Source of the DNA: an uncultured Alphaproteobacteria bacterium
GTDB taxonomy: Bacteria; Pseudomonadota; Alphaproteobacteria; Rs-D84
Assembly (NCBI GenBank): GCA_944389525.1
Contig: CALXMR010000006.1
Location: 1-49,190, forward strand
Direction: 5' to 3'
Length of the DNA stretch: 49,190 nt
Within the stretch, counting starts at the first letter, position 1, and each line of letters begins with the position of its first letter. Under the pieces are notes generated by a model. It worked only from the letters and a program-made list of their open reading frames with translations, had not been told where the DNA came from and did not search any database. Below are positions 43,173-49,190 of the stretch, piece by piece. A program made the position numbers and the translations under genes.

Positions 43173-43589
43173 TTATTGATTAGATTGTGTTTTTTGCCAT
43201 TCTACAAAATCGGGATTTGGAATGTCTTTGTTTTCAAATTTGATTTTTGGAACTGTTCTAGTATCACCACGATTTGTTGTATAGCGATAAACATCAGCAT
43301 AGATTATGCACTTATCAGTTGATGGTTCGACAATCATGTCGTCATAATATATTTTACCTTTTTCTTTTGGAATAAACACAGTTAAGCCCATACATGATTC
43401 AATGCCATATGTGTTTTCGCAAGCCATGGCCAATGAACCATTATCAATAACTTGAAAAATTCTATATTTTTGAATCTCTGCACACTTTTCGTTGTGGATT
43501 GTTTCTGATGGTGCACTTATCTTCTGTATAAAAGATTGTTCCGCACAGGCAACAAGAAATAAAGGAAAAATCAAAAATGCTATTTTCAT
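43173..43589 (-). CDS. Small lipoprotein, unrecognised
   Basis: 138 residues with a type II signal peptide and lipobox LVAC (Cys15). The ATG follows GAGG. The mature part has five further Cys residues and a beta-rich look (YRIFQVIDNGSLAMACEN, GLTVFIPKEKGKIYYDD). Family not recognised. It sits between tRNA-Ser(GGA) and the recombinase and is more AT-rich than the core genes, so it probably belongs to the island. Confidence 0.75.
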   Translation of the reverse strand: MKIAFLIFPLFLVACAEQSFIQKISAPSETIHNEKCAEIQKYRIFQVIDNGSLAMACENTYGIESCMGLTVFIPKEKGKIYYDDMIVEPSTDKCIIYADVYRYTTNRGDTRTVPKIKFENKDIPNPDFVEWQKTQSNQ

Positions 43590-43637
43590 ATCAACCTCAC
43601 TTTATATGATTATAAAAAGCGAAGTAATAAAATGCAA

Positions 43638-45266
43638 TTATAAATGGGCGGCAAATAACTTTTTCTGCTCGGCAAAGTCATTGCTGCGTGATGCCTTGTC
43701 CAACATATCACGAACAGATATTTGACATTGGTTACTCAATATATGATTTACGACTTCTGGGTTCAGATATACCAGCGACAGATGTTTATAAACATGGCGC
43801 AGGGCGATATGTTCGTTCCTCGCGATTGTATCCACATCGCCACATTTTTCATACATTTCACGATATCGCCACGCAGTTGCAAACGCCTTGACGATAAGGT
43901 TATTGTTTTCTGTAATTGTAAGCAGGCTTGTTTTTGCCTTGCTAAATTTGGTGTTCGCATACCTGCGAAAAACTACTGGAACGGTTATTGTAACACTGTA
44001 TTCGTTTGTAATAAATTCCATTGGTAAACTTGACTGATTTACATAAACATCTGTAATAAATGGTCGCACAGAATTTGGCGATATATCTAAATAGATAATC
44101 AGTTGCTTGTTTGAGAAAATAGCCTTATCAACTATTGCTTGTATAAAGTCGCGCTTTTGTACGCCCGATAGAGCCGCCCAATTTACTGACTTTAATGCAC
44201 TTGCTGAATCTGGGGGCAAATAGGATAGGTCGGCATTTAGAAACTCTGAAAGAGTATTTGACACAACTTCGTCAACTGGGGCCGCTGGTATAAAAAGTCC
44301 CTTTTGTGCATAGTAATGTATTTTAGTATGATTTTTGTTGGTTTTAACTTGGTTGATAAAACGTTCGCCTTGACTGTTAAACAGTTTGCCTGACAACAAG
44401 TTCGGTGAACGGTGTGATTCTGTTTTGTTATTAGAATTGTTTTTTAGCGCCTGTTGAACTTCGTTAAAAAGTTCTTTTGAAATAATTGCGTCTTGTTCGC
44501 CCTTGGCAAAGGTATTTGCTTTTTTGTGTGCAATTTGACCAATATAAGTCATATCACGCAACAGGCGGTGCATTCCCATCAGTGATATTTTATTGCCACC
44601 TTTTTGATTGCCTTTTTTGGAAATCCATTTCTTGGAATATATACCCTGTGCTTCAGCATATTGAACCAAGCGTTTTACAGACTGCAACTCTAAATACTTT
44701 TCAAACAGTTGTTTTACTTGCTGGGCTTCTGCCTCGTTTACAACCAACTTTTTGTCTTTTATATCGTATCCTAATGGTGGATTACCACCCATCCATAAAC
44801 CTTTGGCTTTACTGGCACGTATTTTATCACGCACACGTTCACTGGCAACTTCACGTTCAAACTGTGCAAATGACAGCAACATATTCAATGTCAGCTTGCC
44901 CATAGAAGTACTGGTATCAAACGCCTGAGTAATGGATACAAAGTTGCAACCGTATTTATCAAAGTACTTCATCATATTGTGAAAATCCAAGATAGAACGG
45001 GATAATCGGTCAACCTTGTACACAACAACCGTGTTTATCAACCCTTTGGAAATATCGTCTAACATTTGCTTTAATGCGGGTCGTTCCATGGTTCCGCCAG
45101 AAATCGCCGCATCAGTATAAGTGCGAACGTATTCCCAATTATTAAATGCCTGGGACGCAATGTAGGCCTTGCAAGATTCATCCTGGTTTAACAGGGAATT
45201 AAACTCTTGTTCCAATCCATGTTCAGTTGACTTGCGGACATAAACAGCGCATTTAATCACCGGCAT
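43638..45266 (-). CDS. Large serine recombinase
   Basis: 542 residues. The resolvase catalytic domain contains YVRKSTEHGLEQEFNSL (nucleophile Ser13), DAAISGGTMERPALKQMLDD, YKVDRLSRS and FAQFEREVASERVRDK. The recombinase DNA-binding domain follows at about 175-280. The zinc-ribbon part lacks its usual Cys residues (SPNLLSGKLFNSQGERFINQ), as in a known subgroup in alphaproteobacterial elements. It would integrate or excise the island or a prophage-like element. It forms an overlapping cluster with the DUF2924, DUF5681 and 64-residue genes. Confidence 0.95.
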   Translation of the reverse strand: MPVIKCAVYVRKSTEHGLEQEFNSLLNQDESCKAYIASQAFNNWEYVRTYTDAAISGGTMERPALKQMLDDISKGLINTVVVYKVDRLSRSILDFHNMMKYFDKYGCNFVSITQAFDTSTSMGKLTLNMLLSFAQFEREVASERVRDKIRASKAKGLWMGGNPPLGYDIKDKKLVVNEAEAQQVKQLFEKYLELQSVKRLVQYAEAQGIYSKKWISKKGNQKGGNKISLMGMHRLLRDMTYIGQIAHKKANTFAKGEQDAIISKELFNEVQQALKNNSNNKTESHRSPNLLSGKLFNSQGERFINQVKTNKNHTKIHYYAQKGLFIPAAPVDEVVSNTLSEFLNADLSYLPPDSASALKSVNWAALSGVQKRDFIQAIVDKAIFSNKQLIIYLDISPNSVRPFITDVYVNQSSLPMEFITNEYSVTITVPVVFRRYANTKFSKAKTSLLTITENNNLIVKAFATAWRYREMYEKCGDVDTIARNEHIALRHVYKHLSLVYLNPEVVNHILSNQCQISVRDMLDKASRSNDFAEQKKLFAAHL

Positions 45267-45702
45267 TTACTTTCCTTTTATCCAGTTCAAAAAAGTGTGG
45301 TCCTGATGTCTTCGCACCACAAATGTCAGACGCAATTGCGGATAATGAACGATACTGTTTCCCGTTATATAAAAACGTGTTGTCATAATTGACCAAGACT
45401 TTATGTTCTATATTCCGAAAGTGTCTTATAATGGTTGTGCCGGGCGCAATATTATACCTGTGCTTTAATACACGATTTACGCATTCGGCGGGGTTGTCTT
45501 TATATTTTTTGATTTTCTTGATGAACTTTGGCTCAATACACAGGTTTAATCGTTCACATTGAATATAGTACCACAGTGGTCGCATTTGCCGCTTAAAAGG
45601 GTGGGGCGAATACCGTGCCCATAAACGCGCGCGCTCATCTTGTGATAACGCTTTTAATTCTTCAAATGTTTTGGGTAAAATCTCTTTAACTTTCCTTTGC
45701 AT
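45253..45702 (-). CDS. DUF2924 protein
   Basis: 149 residues from ATG 45702 (AAGGGAAC upstream), overlapping the recombinase by 14 bases. The C-terminal half has the DUF2924 pattern: IAPGTTIIRHFRNIEHKVLV, FLYNGKQYRSLSAIASDICG and GPHFFEL. DUF2924 genes regularly sit next to serine recombinases in alphaproteobacterial elements, and a role in recombination directionality has often been suspected. Confidence 0.88.
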   Translation of the reverse strand: MQRKVKEILPKTFEELKALSQDERARLWARYSPHPFKRQMRPLWYYIQCERLNLCIEPKFIKKIKKYKDNPAECVNRVLKHRYNIAPGTTIIRHFRNIEHKVLVNYDNTFLYNGKQYRSLSAIASDICGAKTSGPHFFELDKRKVNAGD

Positions 45703-45871
45703 TACTGGTTCCCTTTTGTCGCAGGTGTTGCATAGCAATATCAATTAACATACGTAGAATACGCAGGTTGTGATACAGGTCTTTATTGGTAATTACGGGC
45801 ATACGCCCGAACGGATTGCCGGACTTACCAATGTGGAATCTGGTTGATTTTGGTGGATTTTTATATGGCAT
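45686..45871 (-). CDS. DUF5681-type small protein
   Basis: 61 residues. The N-terminus PPKSTRFHIGKSGNPFGRMP is the DUF5681 signature, found in phage and mobile-element proteins. It overlaps the genes on both sides (17 bases with DUF2924, 1 base with the next). GAGG precedes the ATG. Confidence 0.8.
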   Translation of the reverse strand: MPYKNPPKSTRFHIGKSGNPFGRMPVITNKDLYHNLRILRMLIDIAMQHLRQKGTSNAKES

Positions 45872-46065
45872 TATTCAACCTCAAACCATTTCATAACGGT
45901 GACAAGCAGGTGTGGATAATCGGCGCTGGTGGCCTCGGTCAAGAATTCGGACCATTTATCTTCCTTGCCGGCCAAGACCAAGGCGTTTTTACAGCGCGCA
46001 AGGATAGCGAAAGCATTACCATCACGATTGGTTAAATAAACCTTTATATCAGGGTATTTAGGCAT
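45871..46065 (-). CDS. Small island protein, copy 1 of a paralogous pair
   Basis: 64 residues from ATG 46065 (AAAGGAG 7 bases upstream). MPKYPDIKVYLTNRDGNAFA is related to MVKHPEVIITLPKNSDAYVI at 48727-48924, and both end in a Trp-Phe motif. No known domain. First gene of the recombinase cluster, reading from the repeat-borne promoter at 46106-46148. Confidence 0.75.
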   Translation of the reverse strand: MPKYPDIKVYLTNRDGNAFAILARCKNALVLAGKEDKWSEFLTEATSADYPHLLVTVMKWFEVE

Positions 46066-46072
46066 ATTTGAC

Positions 46073-46148
46073 TCCTTTGTTTTTACTATGTTTTTAAGTT
46101 TGTCCAATTACTGCTTACCTTTCCCTGAAAGTCAAGTTAAATAGATTT
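46073..46148. repeat. Island repeat, copy 1 (76 bp)
   Basis: Matches 48932-49007 over its full length with few differences outside a 12-base variable core. The inner 43 bases (46106-46148) also match 48696-48738 at 41 of 43 positions by eye. On the minus strand it holds TTGACT, 17 bases, AGTAAT, and begins with the tail of a reading frame ending NKSI-stop. Confidence 0.85.
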
Positions 46149-46452
46149 GTTTTTTGAACTTGGATATTTGTATCGTGTATGGCAATGAATTGTCTGGTGG
46201 GTGGGGGATTGAACTTTAAGTAGTATATTTTAGGTTTGTTAGTAAAAACGTAATTACTTATCTTAATAAAAACGGTGTGGGCGCCGTGCTAGATTTTGAT
46301 CATATGACAATTTCAGACGAAAATGCAAGTCGGTAGAAATGATAAAAACATTACTTATTGCCAATCAAGGTAATCTTTTTATGCAAAAAGCATTACTTTT
46401 GTCTTGAAAAAGTAATCTTTTTGTGTAATACTTCACGGAAAAGAGGATTAGT
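46149..46452. other. Intergenic stretch ahead of the Fic gene
   Basis: No gene. The left part (46149-46300) is AT-rich and on the minus strand ends in SKNKSI-stop like the gene tails at the other repeat copies, so it may be a decayed remnant of such a gene. The right part holds the Fic operator and promoter. Confidence 0.5.
46349..46431 (+). promoter_or_regulatory. Fic promoter with attac/gtaat operator array
   Basis: TTGAAA (46404-46409), 16 bases, TAATAC (46426-46431) with a TG extension. A perfect inverted repeat attactttt (46392-46400) / aaaagtaat (46408-46416) covers the -35. A second, wider pair attac/ggtaat lies at about 46351-46374. This suggests autoregulation, possibly by the C-terminal winged-helix-like part of the Fic protein. 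Confidence 0.6.
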
Positions 46453-47613
46453 ATGTCTGATAATAAAGTAAAAATCGGCGATTATGTAAAGCAACCTGGC
46501 GGTTTTAATGCGTTTATTCCGTGTGCTTTTCCACCGAAGCCAGAGATAGAAATTTCGCAAAAAATAATGGCGCTACAGTCAAATGCTCTGTTGTTGTTGG
46601 GTAAACTAAACGGTATTACTAAACTATTACCAGATAAAGACTGTTTTTTAAAAATGTTTATTCGTAAGGATGCATCGTCTTCCAGTCAAATAGAAGGAAC
46701 GAATGCCACAATTATGGATGCCATAGAAAAAGAAAATATAGAACCTGGGTCATATCTGCCACCCGATGTTGATGATATATTACACTATATTCAGGCATTA
46801 AATTATGGAATGGAAAGAAGCAAAACTTTTCCAATATCGTTGAGATTTGTTCGTGAACTACATAAAGAATTGATGATAGGTGCTCGTAAAACACAGTTTG
46901 CCTATCCAGGAGAATTCAGAATAACACAAAACTGGATTGGCGGCACTAAGCCAGATAATGCACGTTTTGTTCCGCCTCCACCTGAAAATATGAAAAAGGC
47001 TTTATATGATCTGGAAAACTTTATGTGTAAAGATAATTCTTATTTACCGTTAATAAAGGCAGGATTATTACATGCACAATTTGAAACGATTCATCCATTT
47101 AACGATGGAAATGGCAGAACAGGTCGAATGCTGATAACAATGTTTTTGTTAGCAAATGGTTTGATAGAGGTTCCTGTTTTGTACTTGTCGTCATTTTTCA
47201 AAAAGCATCAAAAGGTTTATTATGAAAAATTGAATGGCTATCATAATGGTGAAATATCAGATTGGTTAGAGTTTTTTTTAGATGGTATAATAGAAACAGC
47301 ACAATCAGCAATAGATACATGTGATGGTATAATAAGATTGCGAGAATACAATAGTAAACAGATTCAAAAGTTAAATAGAACGGCGTCTGAATCAACAATG
47401 AAAGTAATAGAAAACCTGTATAAAATACCAATTGTTGGTATTGCAGATGTTTTGAAGTGGTCAGAGTTGTCGAAGCCAAATGCATATAAATTGATAAAAC
47501 GATTGGAAGCTATAGGGGTTTTATATCCTGTAAAACAGGGCGATAATGTATACGGGCAAAAATGGGGTTATCGTGATTATCTGCGTTTGTTTGAAACTGT
47601 TGCAGAAAATTAA
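46453..47613 (+). CDS. Fic family protein (AMPylase type) with inhibitory motif and winged-helix tail
   Basis: 386 residues. An N-terminal Fic/DOC_N domain carries the self-inhibitory motif SSSQIEGTN (about 76-84, with Glu poised to block ATP). The catalytic loop HPFNDGNGRTGR (about 215-226) is intact. The C-terminus (about 315-380, IPIVGIADVLKWSELSKPNAY) looks like a winged helix. Members transfer AMP from ATP to target proteins. AAGAGG precedes the ATG. It is followed directly by a restriction-methylase remnant. Confidence 0.93.
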   Translation: MSDNKVKIGDYVKQPGGFNAFIPCAFPPKPEIEISQKIMALQSNALLLLGKLNGITKLLPDKDCFLKMFIRKDASSSSQIEGTNATIMDAIEKENIEPGSYLPPDVDDILHYIQALNYGMERSKTFPISLRFVRELHKELMIGARKTQFAYPGEFRITQNWIGGTKPDNARFVPPPPENMKKALYDLENFMCKDNSYLPLIKAGLLHAQFETIHPFNDGNGRTGRMLITMFLLANGLIEVPVLYLSSFFKKHQKVYYEKLNGYHNGEISDWLEFFLDGIIETAQSAIDTCDGIIRLREYNSKQIQKLNRTASESTMKVIENLYKIPIVGIADVLKWSELSKPNAYKLIKRLEAIGVLYPVKQGDNVYGQKWGYRDYLRLFETVAEN

Positions 47614-47741
47614 AAAGGTATGAAAATATAGAAGAAGCAATAGGTATAGAGAAATTGAACACAGAAATTGCGGAAATAGTAGAAAAATAGTCAAAATTGC
47701 GCGCGCAAATTGATGCAATAGTAAAAGAATTAGAAGGTTAA
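47614..47741 (+). pseudogene. C-terminal remnant of a type I restriction methylase (hsdM-like)
   Basis: One frame from about 47619 reads YENIEEAIGIEKLNTEIAEI, VEK, stop, then SKLRAQIDAIVKELEG, stop. That coiled-coil ending is typical of N-6 adenine methylase subunits of type I systems. The internal TAG is most simply a CAG (Gln) to TAG change. No start or methylase body remains. Confidence 0.65.
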
Positions 47742-47743
47742 CA

Positions 47744-48187
47744 ATGGTTAAAATTGCCGGATATAATTTTAGACAGAATACAGTCGAAGAAGTGGGGAAA
47801 TTCGCAATACTTTGGAATAAGTTTGAAAAGGACAAATGTAATAATCATTGCTCCACGGGTAAACTGCGTAAAATAAGCATTTTTGCGCCATCAGAACATT
47901 TTCAAAATTTAGCAAGGACATTAAAACATAGAAGCGAATTGCTTGGTTTACATTATGATGCTTATGTTAGACATGGTTTGTCGATGGGGCATGGGTTAAA
48001 TTCAGAAGATATGGATTTGATATTAGCTTTTATGAATAGTGACGGCAAGGATAATTTGGCCGGCGGATTGTTGGCTATTTATCGCATAAGAAATAACATG
48101 TTTCATGGGTTAAAAGAGTGGACAGATTTGGATAATCAAATTGAACTGTTTGAGGCAATGAACAATGTGTTAGAGGAGATGTTATGA
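47744..48187 (+). CDS. HEPN-domain protein
   Basis: 147 residues, two bases after the remnant's stop. The C-terminal IYRIRNNMFHGLKEW contains R-N-N-M-F-H (116-121), the RX4-6H signature of HEPN RNases and HEPN-like proteins, in the RNN-FHG form of the Apea-like group. The rest is helical. HEPN proteins in defence loci act as toxins or RNases. It overlaps the next gene by 4 bases (ATGA). Confidence 0.75.
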   Translation: MVKIAGYNFRQNTVEEVGKFAILWNKFEKDKCNNHCSTGKLRKISIFAPSEHFQNLARTLKHRSELLGLHYDAYVRHGLSMGHGLNSEDMDLILAFMNSDGKDNLAGGLLAIYRIRNNMFHGLKEWTDLDNQIELFEAMNNVLEEML

Positions 48188-48393
48188 TGTGGTTGTTGGC
48201 TGGTATAGTTTTGTATTTAATTGTCTTTATGTTTGCGATGTCGCTTGGTAATAACCCTTTCCCTATATGGTTTACAGTATTGTATATTTTTGGCTTCCCG
48301 TTATTTTTGTACGTTATATTTAGCAAATGGGAAAAAGATAGAGTAAAAAAGAAAAAGAGACCAAATGCGGGGGCGAAAGATGTTCGGAATTGA
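48184..48393 (+). CDS. Small two-helix membrane protein
   Basis: 69 residues: two hydrophobic segments (about 2-21 and 27-46) and a very basic tail (KWEKDRVKKKKRPNAG). Its start ATGATG overlaps the HEPN stop, so the two are coupled and may act together, for instance as a toxin with a membrane partner (inference). Its end overlaps the hsdS-like remnant. Confidence 0.7.
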   Translation: MMWLLAGIVLYLIVFMFAMSLGNNPFPIWFTVLYIFGFPLFLYVIFSKWEKDRVKKKKRPNAGAKDVRN

Positions 48394-48511
48394 CGATTTT
48401 ATTGAAAAACATTGCCCAAAAGGTGTGATGTATATGGATTTTGGGGTGGTATTAGGTTGTAAACTGTCATTCCAATACCTTGTTAGGTCGTCAGATTGTT
48501 GTTATGATTAA
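48380..48511 (+). pseudogene. N-terminal remnant of a type I specificity subunit (hsdS-like)
   Basis: 43 codons: MFGIDDFIEKHCPKGVMYMD fits the opening of HsdS proteins (IxxxCPxGVxYxxLG). It then runs into unrelated sequence and stops. It lies where hsdS would follow hsdM. Confidence 0.6.
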
Positions 48512-48726
48512 ATCTTAATGCTTGTTTTTGCTGCGGGTCAAATTTTTATATGAGGGTATGCTGATGAATAATATGGATTATGTGTAATGCAAGTAAGGAT
48601 AAAACCGTAGTAAATATTTTTGATGATTTTACAAGTTTTAAAATTAAGTCTTCAGCAATAAAGTTGCTGATATCGAAAAGATATGGTGTTTTTCTAATTA
48701 CTGCTTACCATTCCCCGAAAGTCAAG
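48512..48726. other. Unassigned island sequence
   Basis: AT-rich. A plus-strand frame at 48580-48768 (62 codons, IKLLISKRYGVFLITAYHSP) runs across repeat copy 3 but has no good ribosome-binding site. It could be a gene fragment. No other feature seen. Confidence 0.4.
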
Positions 48727-48738
48727 TTAAATAGATTT
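48696..48738. repeat. Island repeat, copy 3 (43 bp core)
   Basis: Same 43-base core as copy 1 with two differences. It includes the stop codon of the gene at 48727-48924 and the minus-strand TTGACT, 17 bases, AGTAAT pattern, although no gene follows on that strand. Confidence 0.82.
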
Positions 48739-48924
48739 TATTGTGAACCAGTAAGAAACGGACTTTAACAAATTGTTATGTCCGTTCTTTTTTATGTGGT
48801 TTGCGAAATCGTATAATTCGGAACCTAAATTGTGATTTTTTATCGCCCGTAAACAAGTTATTATTATAACATAAGCATCACTGTTCTTGGGCAGAGTAAT
48901 GATTACTTCAGGGTGCTTTACCAT
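48727..48924 (-). CDS. Small island protein, copy 2 of a paralogous pair
   Basis: 65 residues from ATG 48924, the position matching copy 1; a weak AAAGGAC-type site lies upstream. MVKHPEVIITLPKNSDAYVI and a closing SYWFTIKSI. Similar in size, start and upstream DNA to the gene at 45871-46065, but not followed by DUF5681/DUF2924/recombinase genes. Confidence 0.65.
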   Translation of the reverse strand: MVKHPEVIITLPKNSDAYVIIITCLRAIKNHNLGSELYDFANHIKKNGHNNLLKSVSYWFTIKSI

Positions 48925-48931
48925 AATGCTG

Positions 48932-49007
48932 TCCTTTGTTTTTACTGTGTTTTTAAGTTTGGCCAATTACTGCTTGGAAAGTACAGAAAGTCAAGTTAAA
49001 TAGATTT
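48932..49007. repeat. Island repeat, copy 2 (76 bp)
   Basis: Full-length partner of copy 1, differing mainly in the 12-base core (tggaaagtacag in place of tacctttccctg). On the minus strand it carries the end of the gene to the right and the TTGACT promoter of the gene at 48727-48924. Confidence 0.85.
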
Positions 49008-49190
49008 GTTTTTATAGGTAGCAGCCAGTTGAGTAATTTTGCGGTAAAGGCGACGTAACAGGATTCTGTCGCGACAGGGCAAGTGGCCACCATTACAACG
49101 TCTGATCCGATGCTCCATTTTATTCAAAATGCGACAAGCACAATAATAAAGCATATTGCAGGTGGAAACATTGTTTGGCTTGATATCTTC
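48996..49190 (-). CDS. Partial gene running off the right edge, unrecognised
   Basis: An open minus-strand frame from the window edge to a TAA at 48996, 64 residues visible. It is Cys/Arg-rich (VSTCNMLYYCACRILNK, RIRRCNGGHLPCRDRILLRR) and ends in KNKSI. The basic Cys pattern suggests a nucleic-acid-binding protein, but I cannot name a family. Its start lies outside the window. Confidence 0.55.
   Translation of the reverse strand, partial: EDIKPNNVSTCNMLYYCACRILNKMEHRIRRCNGGHLPCRDRILLRRLYRKITQLAATYKNKSI

Noticed and set aside
48580-48768. 62-codon plus-strand frame as a real gene
   Set aside because: It has some protein-like character but no ribosome-binding site, and it runs across a repeat that is better explained as gene tail plus promoter on the other strand. 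Left as possible fragment.
42924-49190. Direct repeat of the tRNA-Ser(GGA) 3' end as island att site
   Set aside because: No second copy of gggttcgaatcccttcatct was found up to the right edge; it could still lie outside the window.
1-49190. CRISPR arrays, rRNA genes and insertion sequences
   Set aside because: No regularly spaced repeats, rRNA signatures or transposase genes with terminal repeats were seen.

Overview
The window is a gene-dense, mostly chromosomal segment of a divergent alphaproteobacterium. The evidence is a TrcR/DUF1013 cell-cycle regulator directly upstream of rpoD, an RNase J of the proteobacterial kind, stand-alone rpsD, LemA, tilS-ftsH, and DUF2924/DUF5681 genes around a large serine recombinase. 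Base composition is moderate, with strong avoidance of some codons such as CTT. Intergenic spaces are short and many genes overlap. Several core proteins are unusual: RpoD, FtsH, AlaRS and CysRS. This suggests a streamlined, fast-evolving lineage, perhaps host- or gut-associated; that last step is inference.

Layout. 1-384: repeat and hairpin rich intergenic DNA. 385-5337 (-): a very large secreted cysteine-rich protein whose promoter lies between 21-bp inverted repeats. 5635-9025 (+): lysS, a RelA/SpoT-fold-like gene and a cold-shock protein. 9337-11252 (-): groES-groEL behind a sigma-32-like promoter. 11397-12497: HIT, DUF167 and LOG genes. 12548-16059 (+): tilS-ftsH-metallo-beta-lactamase operon. 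16085-19404 (-): RNase J with a long structured leader, and an M23 peptidase. 19426-23770: prmC, an alaS lacking its C-terminal domain, a glycosyltransferase-like gene and a membrane protein, with two very compact divergent promoters. 24001-28828 (+): hup behind a rod-like RNA leader, lemA, rpsD, trpS, a SIMPL protein, xerC and tRNA-Ser(GCU). 29426-34365 (+): a foreign-looking cysS, trcR, rpoD and tmk. 34399-36197 (+): an unassigned multi-hairpin RNA ending in a terminator, then two secreted-protein genes; the second is a paralogue of the module in the giant protein. 36218-36551 (-): rnpB. 36665-42897: a Cys-cluster/EF-hand membrane protein; a minus-strand operon mtaB-dac-holB-tatD-smpB plus two small paralogues; and divergent rpoZ.

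42924-49190 is an accessory island that starts at tRNA-Ser(GGA). It holds a lipoprotein, a large serine recombinase with three small partner genes, a Fic protein with an operator-like promoter, and a vestigial type I restriction-modification locus. In that locus an intact HEPN gene and small membrane-protein gene sit between an hsdM-like tail and an hsdS-like head. A repeat present in three copies frames this block. The island runs off the right edge.

The best candidates for undescribed biology are the structured RNA plus secreted-protein operon (34399-36197), the invertible-promoter-like arrangement in front of the giant secreted protein (5342-5433), the structured leaders of hup and rnj, and the HEPN/membrane pair in the restriction remnant.
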